From the NCBI GenBank assembly GCA_963682175.1, contig OY821786.1, positions 21,319,501-21,383,500 on the forward strand: a stretch of DNA of 64,000 nucleotides, in the 5' to 3' direction. A program made the position numbers and the translations under genes. Shown piece by piece: positions 1 to 12,066 of the stretch (its first letter is position 1; each line of letters opens with the position of its first letter). The stretch is from Triglochin maritima (lineage: Eukaryota; Streptophyta; Magnoliopsida; Alismatales; Juncaginaceae). Under the pieces are notes generated by a model. It was not told where the DNA came from, ran no database searches, and saw only the letters and a program-made list of their open reading frames with translations.

Positions 1-1418
1 AAACAACATGTCCAACACCATTTTTCTTCTTGTAAATTTCTCAAGATCAATTCTCAATTGCTTATTGCACTTTTAAGATCTTGTATTTCCTTAGCATGAG
101 ATTTATCATGGAGAGCTTTCAAGCTATTATTTTCCAAGACAAACTTATCAATTTCATTTGATAACGATTCATTTAAGCATGCAAGATCATTAATAGCTTT
201 CCTAGAGAGTTTACTTTTATTCCTTAATAGCTCACATTTTTCAAATAATTCATGAACGACATCAAGTAATTCATCATATGAGTTAGAATCATGAGTTGAA
301 AATATCTCTTTTTCTCCATCTTTGGCGACTGGACAAGTGTTGGGCTCGTCTTGCTCACTTGATGAAGAGACACTACACATGTCTCCATCAATTTCATCTT
401 GAGTGTAGAGGCATAGGTGAGCTTCTTCATTTTCCGACTCACTTGATGAACCGGATGATGAATCAGATGATCCATCCCAAGTTGCTTAAATGGCCTTTTT
501 CTTTTCCTTGTCCCTCTTCTCTCTTCTTTATACCTCCTTTCTTCTTCTTCTCTTGTCTTTCCTTGAACTTGATTGAAGGACAATCTTTCTTCATATGCCC
601 AACTTTGTTACATTCATAGCAAATGGGACCTTTGCAGCTTTCTCCTTCATTGCTTTTATTTCTTTGGAAAATTTCTTTCACCCAACGCTTCTTGAACCTC
701 TTAACCATCATTGTAAGCTCCTCATTACTCTCCTCGCCATTCGACTTTTTGGATTCGATGCTGGCTTTGAGTGCAATTGTCATTTTTCTTTCTTTTTGGT
801 ACTCTCCATCTCTGTTCTCCCCTTCATTTGGATCTCATAAGCCATAAGACTACCGATGAGGTCCTCCATCAACAAGGTGTTGAGGTCTTGAGCCTCCTCA
901 ATGGCGGTCCTCTTTTTCTCCCAATCGCTTGAGAGAGAGAAGTATCTTCCACACCTTGTCACTTTCATTGACCTTCTTACCAAGATTTTTCAAATTGTTA
1001 GTAATTTCGGTGAAGCGAGTGTTCATCTCGCTTATGCTTTCACCTAGTTGCATAAAAATAATTCATATTTATGCACAAATATATCAACCCTAATTTCTTT
1101 CATTCTAGATGATCCTTCATAATGAGATTCAAGCAATTTTCATGTCATAAGTGGTATCACCTCCACTAATTCTACTGTATTCTTGAGTATCTACTTTGCA
1201 TTCATTTTAGCATCGAAAATTACATCGTCGATTAATGTTGCAAATTGTTCATTAGTGGGTGGAACATATTTAACACCAAGGAAGATCCACATATTTAAGG
1301 AGATAGATTAGATGTAAATCCTGATTCTATTTTTCCAATGGGCATAATTATCACCGGTAAGTAAAGGGGGTCTAGTAGTAGATAATCATTCCTTAAGTTG
1401 ATTAGTGTTACTCTCCAT
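1..1418 (-). pseudogene. gag: Copia-type Gag, decayed and truncated by the window
   Basis: Structural protein of a Ty1/copia element, which would form the particle that packages the element RNA. The ATG at 1418-1416 (minus) follows the PBS by about 30 bases and opens with MESNTNQLKE. After it come RPPLLTGDNYAHWKNR, typical of plant copia Gag N-termini, and several in-frame stops. A CCHC zinc knuckle CYECNKVGHMKKDC (spacing CX2CX4HX4C) lies on the minus strand near 575-640. Downstream, 54-380 is an acidic, leucine-rich, coiled-coil-like stretch commonly found after the knuckle in this group. At least three frame breaks separate these blocks, so no intact protein can be made. Assignment to copia is firm; the lineage within copia is not determined. 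Confidence 0.75.
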
Positions 1419-1448
1419 GGCTAAATAGACTAAATGAGTAAACCTATA

Positions 1449-1459
1449 CTCTAATACCA
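1449..1459 (-). other. E1 primer-binding site (tRNA-iMet type)
   Basis: Minus strand reads TGGTATTAGAG two bases after the LTR end (LTR ...CTTACA, then TT). It differs by one base from the common plant PBS TGGTATCAGAG, complementary to initiator tRNA-Met. This fixes the element orientation. Confidence 0.8.
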
Positions 1460-1461
1460 AA

Positions 1462-3623
1462 TGTAAGTTAGATCGATCACTAATCTAGAGAGGGTGAATA
1501 GATTATATGCTGATTTAGTAAAACAATACACAATTAAAAATAGTAATCAGAAGATTGCAAAACCACAAGTCGACTCCGGTGATTTTATAAATGTTCGATC
1601 ACACCACCGTGATCTAGTCCCTACTCGAGAGTTTACTAATCTCTTCATTCCGGTTCAAAGAAAAACCCTCTTACAATTGGAGACTTGCGAACAACCTCAC
1701 CTTGCTCGAATCTCCTCTCACAACCCAAGAGAGAGCTGTTAGGATCTATGACCCTATAATCGATAGATAAATGAGGAATTAAAAATAATTATCGAAGGAT
1801 TAAGGAAGAGACAATTGCAAACCACAAATTCGTCGACACCGGAGTTTAGAGAGGTTCGGCACCCACACCCGGGTCCTAGTCCTCCTCGCAAGCCTTGCTC
1901 GATCCCCCGAGCCTCGCTTACAATTCCACTAACCGATCTTCGTTCCGGGCCGAGATCAACGCCGTTTACAACACCGAGCCTCGCGAACAACCTCGCCTCG
2001 CTCGTGTCTCCTCCACAACCCGAGACGAAGCTTCCTCGAAGCTTTACAACTTGGTGATTCTTGAATAAGGAATTTGAATCACAATCTAACTAACACTCTA
2101 TACTTGAGCACACTTGGATATTGATATGGAATTGGATATGCAAGTGGTGAAGTTTAGGCTTAAGTGTTGTGGATTGAGAGCTTGAAGATGGAGAGGATTT
2201 GTCTTTGAGTATTGGATAGATAGGAAGTGTTCAAGATGTCCAAAACAACCAAATGAGGTCCTATTTATAAGCCTTCAAGCTCAACTAGCCATTTGGGAGT
2301 TGGAGGGGGAAATGGACCAATAGGAATGCAAGATGTGACTTAAGCTCGGACAGAAATCGTGGCATATTCGGTCGACCGTTGTTCAAATAGTAGTCCGAAG
2401 AATTGGTCTGAATGAAGAACTTGGTTGACCGATTATGTATCGGATCACCGTTAACCAACCTCAAGTATCTTTTATCTATTTAGCCCTAATTAAGTACGGT
2501 TAACCGAAGTCCATTCGGTTAATCGTTCCAAGGTCGACATTAGAATTGATTGGGCTCTGATCATGTCAAGTTCAGTTGACCGTGTATACTTCGGTTGACC
2601 GAAGTAGCCTGGGTTTTGCGTTGACATTGAGTGGGAAGTTGTTTATCGTTAACAGTCAAGTGTCACGTGTAAAATAGCCAGTGGGCTCCTAAAGCCAATA
2701 AGGAATCGATTGACCGATAGGCATTCAGTCGTCCGAACTGGGATAAGTGAATTGGGCTCTAGGGACTTAATTCAAAAGCGACTGTTGAAGCAAAGTCCAA
2801 AACCGGTCCAGGGCTATTCGGTCGATCGAAGGTAGCTTGGTCTTCCGTTGGGGCAATTCCAGAGAACACTTAAGTTTTACTGGTGGGAAGTATTCGGGTA
2901 TCCGACAGGTGTTCGGTGGACCGAACTAGATAGGATTTGGTTGACCGAAATAGGTTCGGTTTACCGATTAAATGACAGGACAAAATCCTAACGCTCAAGT
3001 TTACATAAAACCTTATGGACTCAATAAATATAAAGTTACATGTCTTGGTCCAAAGCTTTGATTACAAGTCTTGAGTCTTGATGTCCTTGTCCCAATGCTC
3101 ATTCCCTTGATTGTCTTGATCAACCTATTAAGATGATTGCAAGTATACATATATATGTGCAATGCATGTAATCATGTTTGCTCACTTTGATTGATTAAGA
3201 TTAGTTTAATTAATCATCAAAATTAATATAGATTAAGGCCAAAAATCCAACAAGAGCTTCCTCGAAGCTTTACAACGTAATGGAAGGTGATTGAAAATTG
3301 TTGAACTCGAACTTGAATGTACTTAAAGGATTGGAATTGAACATGGAGTGAAATTTTGAAGTTTGAGAGCTAGTGGAGCTTTGAAGACTTGGAATTTGAG
3401 AGCACAAGCGTATAAAAGATTTTGGGCATGTATAATGTTGACTGTGTCCTTTAAATGAATCTTTTATAGACTTCAAAGCAAATACAACCGTTATAGTGAG
3501 TTGGTGAAATTTGAACCAATGGTAAGCAAGAAATGACTTAAGCTTGGGCAGATTTCTAAGCTTGTGCACAATATTAGTTTGTTAATTAACAAAATTAAGA
3601 GTAATGAGGCCAAAAAGGCAGCA
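1462..3623 (-). repeat. E1 5' LTR, interrupted by S1
   Basis: On the minus strand the LTR begins TGCTGCCTTTTTGGCC at 3623 and ends ...CTAACTTACA at 1462 next to the PBS. Removing S1 (1737-3252) and one copy of its TSD leaves about 641 bp. The partner LTR is outside the window, so the E1 TSD cannot be tested (GATGG at 3624-3628 is the candidate). Confidence 0.75.
1737..3252 (-). mobile_element. S1: solo copia-type LTR with degenerate GGTCGACCG array
   Basis: The 1516-bp unit reads on the minus strand from TGTTGGATTTTTGGCC to ...GATCCTAACA and is flanked by the 5-bp TSD AGAGC (1732-1736 and 3253-3257). It has no internal region. A TATAAATAG box lies on the minus strand near 2261-2269. Segments such as gcgaacaacctcgcctcgctcg match the E1 LTR, so both belong to one broad family, but S1 has an extra stretch of roughly 0.7 kb (about 2360-2970) with repeats of TTCGGTCGACCGAA, mostly decayed to forms such as TCGGTTGACCGA. 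Confidence 0.85.
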
Positions 3624-4498
3624 GATGGACCCCTCACTAATGATATTAATAACAAAGAAAATAACAAACTGAAAACAACACAAGAACAAGTAAAGATATC
3701 TAAATCAAACTAAGACATTGGAATAAAAATTGCATCAAATGAAAGACAAGAACATAAAGAATATGAATCAAAACTTGATTAATGAAAGAAAGATTACAAT
3801 AGCTTACTCTAGGGGGGGGGGGAGGAAGTTCGGAGGAGCAAATGGAATGGTTACAACTCTTCTTTATAGAAGATTGGAAGGTCTGGATTAATCTGGGAGA
3901 AATCTGACGGCTAATGATCCAGTATGAGTGTGGCAGAGCACTACTACTACCCGAATAGCAGACCCGCTGATAAACTTTCAAGTTGGCAGACCTGAACCAT
4001 CCGCCAATAGCGGATGGAACGCCGCCATTGGCGGATATGGTTGGCCCAATCCGCCTAAAGCTAGAGCAACAAGTTACATTATCTGTAGCATGTGGGGTGC
4101 ACCCATGGTCCATTGACTCAAGTCGCTTTGGTCTTAATTGTCGAATTACTACAAACATTCTTGAGATTAAGGAACGTTTGCAACCAGAATATTTTCTTTA
4201 CGATTAGGTTCCTATGGTTTTTTTCAATTAGGTCCTTCCTGAATCAGGTCATTGGGCATTACAAACATCTCCAGAATGCTATCAAATCATTACGTTTTTG
4301 TTGCATTTGAGTCCTTTTTACTTCATTCATTTTCTTCATTACCTAAAACCTAAAATACATGCAACACAAACCAGAGTAGCAAAAATATATGGTAAAGTAA
4401 ATGATATGTAACATGAATGCACTATATGATATGCTACTAGTTAAATAACACTACACTTATCTTTTCTTAGTCCCGAGCGAAACAAAGAACGAGAATAC
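3624..4498 (-). repeat. R1: decayed Athila-like LTR end plus PPT flank
   Basis: The minus strand contains the CTCGGGACTA..AA block that precedes the polypurine tract in the Athila copies of this window (here 4455-4490). An LTR-like stretch follows, with GGACCTAATTG phrases and a CCGCCAATGGCGG palindrome near 4020. It resembles the divergent LTR at 18205-19120 but in opposite orientation. It ends abruptly at about 4498, where plus-strand E2 coding sequence begins. ORFs here (for example 3700-4158 minus) look random. Confidence 0.5.
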
Positions 4499-4520
4499 CT
4501 TAGAGGGTATTGAGAGTTCC

Positions 4521-4901
4521 TTGGAGGATACCTTGGGTAAGAGACTCACTTTTTGTTCGCCTCGTGCATCCGGCAAGGATAATGAGGTTGTTGCCATCAT
4601 TTCGGTGCACCAGCTTGTTGGTTGGAGAGATTGGATTGACGATCACAACTTCAGTACCGCAACGGAAGAAACTCTTCTTTTGTTGCTCAATTACGACCAA
4701 ACTCTGGAAACGTTCGAGCTCTCTCAGTTTGATCTTTTGAATCAGACACCTTTGCATCTTGATCATGAACCTCTCCTTGCATCTTGTGCACTTTGTGAGG
4801 GGGGGACACATGAGTATTTTGGACCCGCGTGGTGTCATGTTTCCATTCCAAGTGCACTGACCCACTTTTTAGGTTCTCATTTGATGGCCTTTGACAAATG
4901 A
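4521..4901 (+). pseudogene. C-terminal fragment of the E5/E6-type ORF
   Basis: This stretch matches the last third of the E6 ORF (42258-43748, minus) and the E5 pseudogene: EDTLGKR, then CSP, then VGWR-WIDDHNF, an LE-F-L-QFD block and SCALCEGG near the end. The function of this domain is unknown; it lies C-terminal of a Gag-like zinc knuckle in the relatives. The upstream part is lost at the 4498 breakpoint and E3 interrupts the element just downstream at 4911-4915. The frame is still open over about 120 codons. Confidence 0.65.
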
Positions 4902-4915
4902 TGATGTGAACTTAT

Positions 4916-6314
4916 TGTTGAACGTTTTAATTAAACCGCAAGTGCACGGCCTCGTTGAAGCGGTGGCAAATACGGGTCGTCCTCAGGGAGGTGAGCAGCC
5001 TCTCGTTTGCACGAAATCAAGTGGCGAAAAAATGGAGAAGAGGGTTGATTATGCTACTCTACGCTACACTACACTACGAAGTATGAAATGCGAAACAAAG
5101 CAACATACGATTAACTAAAACTTAACGAAGAACGAAAAACGAGTGCTGGGATTCAGGAATGGGAAAACCCCTAAGGGGTGGAGTGAGTACACACATGCAA
5201 AGAGGTGGGTGTCGAACACATTCTTTAAGCAAAATGAAGGTGGTGTTATCATGCATAGGAAGTGTCTAAATGTTATGGAAAAACCTATCAATCTATTCAC
5301 CAACCTAGTTGATTAACATTTACATATACAAGTTGTTTATTTCAGAACCTAAACAAGCATGAGAGGTGTCTAATCATTGTGGCAAAACTCATCAAGTTAT
5401 AAATTCTATCCTAAACAAGAAAGCATACATTCATGTTTTATCAACACATTGGAAATAAAGCATTCAATCCATTCTCATTTGCATGTATGTACATCTACTC
5501 CACCCCCAAAGGGGATGAAGCTACTCACTAAACATTACACTAATTATTAAACTAAACAAAGAAAGCATATTAACTAAGCTAATAAAACTAATGAAATGAG
5601 ATTAAGCAAAGCAAAACAAGAAACATAAAACAAACAACATAATAAAGAAAACTTGTATTAAAATGACTCACAATAAAAGTAGCATCCTCCTACTTTAGTG
5701 TGTGCATCAAGGCCTCACTTCTAGTAGGAAGAATAGCCACTTAAAATATGGAGTGATTACATTAGAAGGTGAAGAGTTCTATTTATAGCCATAGAAAAAG
5801 GCACTCCGGGACAATCCCCCGATGTGGGACTAAACAAATACCAAAAATGGCCTAAACATCCGCTAATACATGTGCTGAAGAAATGTGAGCCGATTTGGGC
5901 CAAAATAGACCGCCAATTAGCGGTCTTGGACCGCCAATTGGCGGTCTATATGGTTCGGATCCTGCTCATTTTTGTTGTGGGTTTTTCTTGGTATATTTTC
6001 TGGTCTTTAATGCATTTACTTGGTTTGTTGGAGCTCCGACCCGAATCGAATTGCTACAATACTCCCCATGATGGTGTGGAGTATTCTGTTTTGCTCTTAG
6101 GTCCTTCTGTCTTACGTTCAGGTTCTTCTCCCTTGCATCTCAGTCCCCAGATCTCACAATTCAGTCCTTTTTCTGAGCTTTTGGGTCTTTTATGCTTCAT
6201 CTCTTCAAACCTATTTATTCCTGAAAACTAACCATAAAACTTGTAACATAGAATTGTTTAGGTGAAAGATAATGGATATAAGATACAAATATAAGCATGA
6301 AATGATGTCAATCA
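4916..6314 (-). repeat. E3 3' LTR
   Basis: The 1399-bp LTR starts TGATTGACATC at 6314 and ends CGTTCAACA at 4916 on the minus strand. Minus-strand promoter signals: GTCCCACATCG (plus 5820-5830) and TATAAATAG (plus 5779-5787), 32 bp apart. The palindrome GACCGCCAATTGGCGGTC is at about 5930-5947. Confidence 0.9.
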
Positions 6315-8058
6315 AATACCCCCACACCTAACTTTTGCTGGTCCCGAGCAAAACAAAGAAAGAGAAAAGCATACGAAAACAAGAAATCCTAACTCACTTT
6401 CGTAGGAATCACGGTTGCACTTAGCACGTGCAACAAGCCATTAAACCTCCTTGTCGCCAAGGAGGAGGAGTGTTGTCTCTTGAGGGTTTTCAGCGGATAT
6501 ACCCACAAAATCCGAACAAGATGCATTAATCAATCTAGCTACACGACTCGTTGGACTCATATTGTCGATCATGGGACGCGGTATTACTACGGGTCGACTC
6601 TATAAATGTAATCGGTCCACACACCTAGCCTAATGAGTTATTCGTAAAAGTTAGTTAAGGACTTAAGTGAAAGACATGGCAACCTTAACCTCTGAATGTG
6701 ATACAATGTGTAAAGTCCATTTTGGTTCTTATTTGATTCTTTTTCTTTTGAGCATTTTATTGGTTGGTGTTTGATTCTCCCAGGGTCAGGTTTCGTGCAT
6801 CATTGCCTATGAGGACTTACACTATCACGTACACCTTCCCCCAAATCTCCACACAGGGCGATCCCTACCACCCGTGTAATGGGAGTTCGGTCGGTGCATC
6901 CCAAGTCAGACGACTCGAAAGCACCAGGCACAAAGTCCCCTCAGACCTACTTTCCCGAGTGATAGGAGTCGTGCGATAAGAGAGAACACCACTTATTTAT
7001 TTATCTACATGGGAACCAAAACCCCTACACTTAAGTTTCACAAAAAGAGATTAAGGGCCATTGACTACGACAAACTTCCTTATACTAACAGACACGAATT
7101 ATTTGACTCACTAGGTTCAGGGTGGACTTCTTTAAATGTTTGAGTGCTGAAATCCTATGATTACACGCCCCCCTAGGGAAAACCGGGGTGCATCCTAACG
7201 ACTCGATAAGACCTAAAGCCAGTAAACTAGAAATCCTAATGCATCAAGTTCAAGACAATTTTGGGAGCTTTCTTTTTACTTTGCCTCTCAACGGTTGTGC
7301 ACATGCTAAACACACGCAAAACCCATAAAACATTTTCTTTCACAAACACACGAAGATTTTGAAAGAAATGTGAAAATTTTAAAGCACTAGGCAAGCAAAA
7401 GAAGACAAGTCACCCAAGGATCATGACAAACAGATATATCGATATTAAATGCAACACACTAACATGACCCTATCAATACACACAAAAGAAAACAAAATAA
7501 AAGGAAAAAGACTCGAATGTGTACACACGTAAAACACCCCCCACACCTACTTCATGCATTGTCCTCAATGAATGTGAGCATGATACTACATGGATTTATG
7601 CATGAAAAAAGGAAGATCTCACCAACATGAAGCACAACAGGAAGTTCATGGTGGTAGTGATGGACACAAACCCGAATTTCCTCAAAACCTGTGAGATACT
7701 GAAGAAGGGAGACAATACGTGAACAAATGGGGCCCAAGTACACAATGGTTGGGGCCCACAACAATCAATGCTCGCTCATGGAGTCTTTTATAACACACTT
7801 TGTTTTTTCTTTTTATTTCGATTTTTTTTACATGATATATACAGCAACAACGATATTCTCATAATCATTTGGTCAAGGAACATCAAATGAGAACATCAAG
7901 TCATGAGGACCAGAGACTTGCTGAGATGGGCAAACTTCACCGGTACTCTGAGGTGTCATGAGGGGTGAAAGGTCAAAGGTGAAAGGCTTGAACCCCTCAT
8001 GATATTGGTTGGGTGTGGGCAACAAAGAATGAAGTTGTGTTGCCTTACTAGGGTTTAG
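6315..8058 (-). other. E3 3' non-coding internal region with polypurine tract
   Basis: No credible gene. On the minus strand it ends with the polypurine tract (plus-strand complement AATACCCCCACACC at 6313-6326) directly at the LTR. It also holds blocks repeated in every Athila copy of the window: CATTGAGGACAATG followed by a G-rich run (plus 7540-7575), the cluster around 6770-6980, and the leader to the PPT near 6330-6460. Short ORFs such as 6764-6979 fall in this conserved non-coding block and look like chance. Confidence 0.75.
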
Positions 8059-8316
8059 TTAATCATCGAACAAAACCCTCCAACCAATAGGTGGGTGCAT
8101 CGGAAGGAGTTCCTCAAGCTCATTCGATGGATGCAGCAGACCTGCATCACGAAGAATGGGGCTTTTCCCCAAGTCATCCAACAAGGACCTCCCACCATCA
8201 TTTAGATCATCAAGCATAAGCTCGGTCATAGGTGAGTCCTTGTTGGAGTCAATATGAAGCTCAAATGGCTTAATGGCCATGGGACATGAGGCAGAGACAC
8301 CTTCTTGTATAGGCAT
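8059..8316 (-). pseudogene. E3 C-terminal reading frame (PHDLH-type domain remnant)
   Basis: Open stretch of 85 codons on the minus strand, directly downstream of the Gag-protease frame. FELHIDSNKDSPMTE parallels the PHDLHVVPLKDSPLVE segment of the E6 ORF, and PIGWRVLFDD parallels PVGWRVWIDD. It is probably the C-terminal tail of the same polyprotein, cut off by the stop near 8367. Function unknown. Confidence 0.55.
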
Positions 8317-8366
8317 ATGATGAGGTGTCTCACTCTAGTACTCTCAACTAAATCATGCAACGAACA

Positions 8367-11300
8367 CTACCTTTGGACATTCATGTTTGAGGCCAGCTCA
8401 CTCTGTTGCATTGTGAAGACAGGCAATGAGTTTTCGCTGGGCCCACAAACATTCTCAATGAGTTGCATTGGGGTTAGGGGTGTTCGTTGATTTTGTGGTT
8501 CTTTCTCCAATTGGCGGATGAGATTTAAAGGTTCATCCATGGGTTCATGTTGCCTATCAGAGTTGAGCACATGAAACTCGGCACTCATGTTACCGAATAA
8601 GAGCTTCATGAGACCATTTCTACAATTAATCAAGGCTTTGGAGGTGGCCAGAAATGGTCTACCCAAAATAATTGGTATTTGAGAGTGGGTGTTCGCAACA
8701 GGATTGGTATCGAGGACAACAAAATCGACTGGAAATATAAAATCTCCAACTTTGATAAGCACGCCCTCGATAATCCCCATGGGAATACGAATGGATCTAT
8801 CCGCCAATTGGAGGGTGATCTTAGTTGGTTTCAATTCTCCCAAGTTCAACTGTTGATAAACAGAGAATGGGAGGAGGTTGACCGCTGATCCTAAATCAAG
8901 AAAAACATTGCTCATTCTAGTGTGCCCTATCGTACACTGAATAGTAGGACACCCAGGGTCCTTGTATTTTTTGTAGGTGGGATTGGACAAAAGTGAGCTG
9001 ATATTTGCAGCCAAGAATGCTTTCTTAGGAACATTGGTCTTCCTCTTGGTTGTGCAGAGATCCTTCAACACTTTGGCATATTGAGGTATTTGTTGGATGA
9101 CATCCAACAAGGGGATGTTAACCTTTACTTGCTTAAACACCTCTAATATCTTGTCCATGTTGTCACTCTGCTTTTTGGTTAACCTACTTGGATAGGGAAC
9201 TTTTGGCAGGTAGGTTTTCTGCAGTGCCTGAGAAAGAAGCCTTGGTGTATTACCCTCAACCTCTTCTTCACCACCATTCCCACTGAGGGGCTGTATAGAT
9301 GGTAGTTGTTGTGGCAAGGAAATGTGATTGTCAACCTGTTTTCCATTCCTTAAGGTCACAATGGAATTGACATAGTGAACAGGTTCCTCCACATGGTTCA
9401 CTTGCCTCCCCCGAGGTACCACATTCTCATTTTTCATGTGTTGTTGTTGGTACATTCGGGGGTTAGCCTCAGGCTGGCTAGGAAAAGACTCTCTCTCTCT
9501 TTCATGTACAGACTGAGCCAATTGGCCCATCTGAAGCTCTAGAGATTTGATGGTCTGCTAATTTTAAGTGAGAACTTGACTCGTGGTTGACATAAAAATT
9601 TTCATTGAGTTTTCAAGTCCACGAGTCAAGGTCTCAAGCGAATTGAATCGGGTTTCCATATTATTGGAATTTGGGAACTCCGATTGATTGGTGGTTTGTG
9701 CTTGGGGTGGCTGATAGGATTGTGCATGAATGGGAGGTTGGTGTGATTGGTAATGTGGTCTAGAGGAGTTGGAAGGACCACCCGGGGCATTAGTTTGGTT
9801 CCATGAAAAATTGCTCAGTCTTGTGTCCCCATTTCTACAATTAATCAAGGCTTTGGAGGTGGCCAGAAATGGTCTACCCAAAATAATTGGTATTTGAGAG
9901 TGGGTGTTCGCAACAGGATTGGTATCGAGGACAACAAAATCGACTGGAAATATAAAATCTCCAACTTTGATAAGCACGCCCTCGATAATCCCCATGGGAA
10001 TACGAATGGATCTATCCGCCAATTGGAGGGTGATCTTAGTTGGTTTCAATTCTCCCAAGTTCAACTGTTGATAAACAGAGAATGGGAGGAGGTTGACCGC
10101 TGATCCTAAATCAAGCAAAACATTGCTCAGTCTAGTGTCCCCTATCGTACACTGAATAGTAGGACACCCAGGGTCCTTGTATTTTGTGTAGGTGGGATTG
10201 GACAAAAGTGAGCTGATATTTGCAGCCAAGAATGCTTCTTAGGAACATTGGTCTTCCTCTTGGTTGTGCAGAGATCCTTCAACACTTTGGCATATTGAGG
10301 TATTTGTTGGATGACATCCAACAAGGGGATGTTAACCTTTACTTGCTTAAACAGCTCTACTATCTTGTCCATGTTGTCACTCTGCTTTTTGTTTAACCTA
10401 CTTGGATAGGGAGCTTTTGGCAGGTAGGTTTTCTGCGGAGCCTGAGAAGAAAGCTTTGGTGTATTACCCTCACCCTCGGCCTCTTCTTCACCACCATTCC
10501 CACTGAGGGGCTGCATAGATGGTGGTTGTTGTGGCAAGGAAATGTGATTGTCAACCTGTTTTCCATTCCTTAAGGTCACAATGGAATTGACATGGTGAAC
10601 ATGTCCTCCACATGGTTCACTTGCCTCCCCCGAGGTACCACATTCTCATTTTGCATGTGTTGTTGTTGGTACGTACGGGGGTTAGCCTCAGGCTGGCTAG
10701 GAAAAGACCCTCTCTCTATTTCATGTACAGACTGAGCCAATTGGCCCATCTGAAGCTCTAGAGATTTGATGGTCTGCTGATTTGAAGTGAGAACCTGACT
10801 CGTGGTTGACATAAAAAATTTCATTGAGTTTTCAAGTCCACGAGTCAAGGTCTCAAGCGAATTGAATCGGGCTTCCATATTATTGGAATTTGGGAAACCC
10901 GATTGATTGGTGGTTTGCGCTTGGGGTGGCTGATAGGAATGTGTATGCATGGGAGGTTGGTGTGATTGGTAATGTGGTCTAGAGGAGTTTGAAGGACCAC
11001 CCAGGGCATTAGTTTGGTTTCTTGAAAAATTGGGGTGGTTCTTCGATCCAGGATTATAAGATGATGTGTATAGGTCATTCCTGGCTCTATCATAGATAGC
11101 GTTGACACACTCCTTCTCAGGAGGAATGGACTCACACTCGCTTTCTACATGACCTATCCTACCACATGAATGACAGGGAACTGGACCAGATGTGGACATG
11201 TGAGGTGCACCTTGTTGGTTTTGGAGCTCAATCGAATCCACACGGCGCATTAAGGCCACCATGCGCGCCTCGGTGGCCGTAGTGGTATCGACAACAAATG

Positions 11301-12066
11301 CGGCACCCGATCTAGTCGAGTTTGCATTCGCGATCCTCGCTCCAATGCTAGATGATGTAGGTGGTTCCCTCACACTCTCCCATTGCATGGTTTTCTCAGC
11401 AACATCTTCTAGGAAAGCCCATGCCTCCCTTTCATCCTTTCCCAAGAACTCTCCTTGACACATGGATTCAAGGAGCGTTCTTGACGGGATGTGAAGACCC
11501 TCGTAAACAATCTGACAAAGGCGCCACAACTCGACGCCATGGTGAGGGCATGATGATAGTAGCTCCTTGAACCTCTCTAAGTATGCATGGAATGGTTCGG
11601 TCTCATGTTGATAGAACGAATTGATTTTGTTCCTCAATTTTTGAGTCCGATGATTTGGGAAGTACTTCTTGAGGAATGCAGATTGAAACTCATCCCAAGT
11701 CCTAAAGGCATTCGCCTGGTTGCTGTACAACCACTTCTTGGCGTCATCCTTCAGCGCAAAGGGGACAAGCCTAAGATGGATGGAGTCTGTGCTAAGTTGC
11801 TGCAGCTTGAACATAGCACAGACCTCCTCAAATTCCCTGAGAAAGATATAGGGGTCACCTTTCCCAGTGAAGTGAGGGAGCATGGAAATAAACTGAGGCT
11901 TAACCTCAAAATGGTTCCCATTAGCCTCTGGTAATACGATGCATGAGGGTAGAGCTGTACGGCTCGGGTAGCATCGATCGCGTAGAGGTATGGGAACGAT
12001 AACTGGAAGCATTGGTGGAGCAGGTGGGTCTAGCAACTGCTCCTCCTCACGGAAATTAGCAGCCAT
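8367..12066 (-). pseudogene. gag: E3 Gag-protease polyprotein, broken by two frameshifts and a tandem duplication
   Basis: Capsid and aspartic protease of an Athila-type Ty3/gypsy element. The conserved ATG is at 12066 (MAANFREEEQ), matching the start context of E4. Capsid motifs follow: DPYIFLREFEEVC, KKWLYSNQ, SCPHHGVELWRLCQIVYEGL. A CCHC knuckle CHSCGRIGHVESEC lies near 11180-11140. Protease has LLDLGSAVNLLP (LDLG in place of the classic D-S/T-G) and IILGRPFLATS. A one-base loss near 10602 ends the first frame after VNHVE, and another near 10232 shifts KKAFLAAN. The knuckle-to-protease part is then repeated (see 8614-11029), and the second copy has stops at about 9555-9565. The reading frame stops before any RT. 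The 12273 upstream extension lacks support. Confidence 0.85.
8614..11029 (-). repeat. 1.2-kb direct tandem duplication inside E3 Gag-protease
   Basis: Plus 8614-9810 and 9829-11029 are nearly identical, with a period of about 1215 bp. Each copy carries the post-knuckle region and the protease. At the join (9811-9829) the bases ctcagtcttgtgtcccc also occur, with one difference, within the unit itself (10128-10144), so the filler is templated. In protein terms, INCRNG of one copy runs straight into DTRLSN and then FSWNQ. Confidence 0.85.

Larger units (their letters stand above)
1..3623 (-). mobile_element. E1: Ty1/copia LTR retrotransposon, 5' part only
   Basis: Reading the minus strand from 3623 down, there is an LTR (1462-3623, split by S1), an initiator-Met-type PBS at 1449-1459, and a copia Gag reading frame running off the window at position 1. 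The start of Gag reads like the usual copia N-terminus (RPPLLTGDNY) and a CCHC knuckle follows. Protease, integrase and RT would lie outside the window. The coding region is decayed, so the copy is inactive. Confidence 0.8.

Noticed and set aside
3700..4158. 152-codon ORF on the minus strand
   Set aside because: Lies in a decayed LTR, no recognisable domain, low-complexity content.
8679..10103. Two identical 69-codon plus-strand ORFs
   Set aside because: Antisense shadows of the duplicated E3 protease region.
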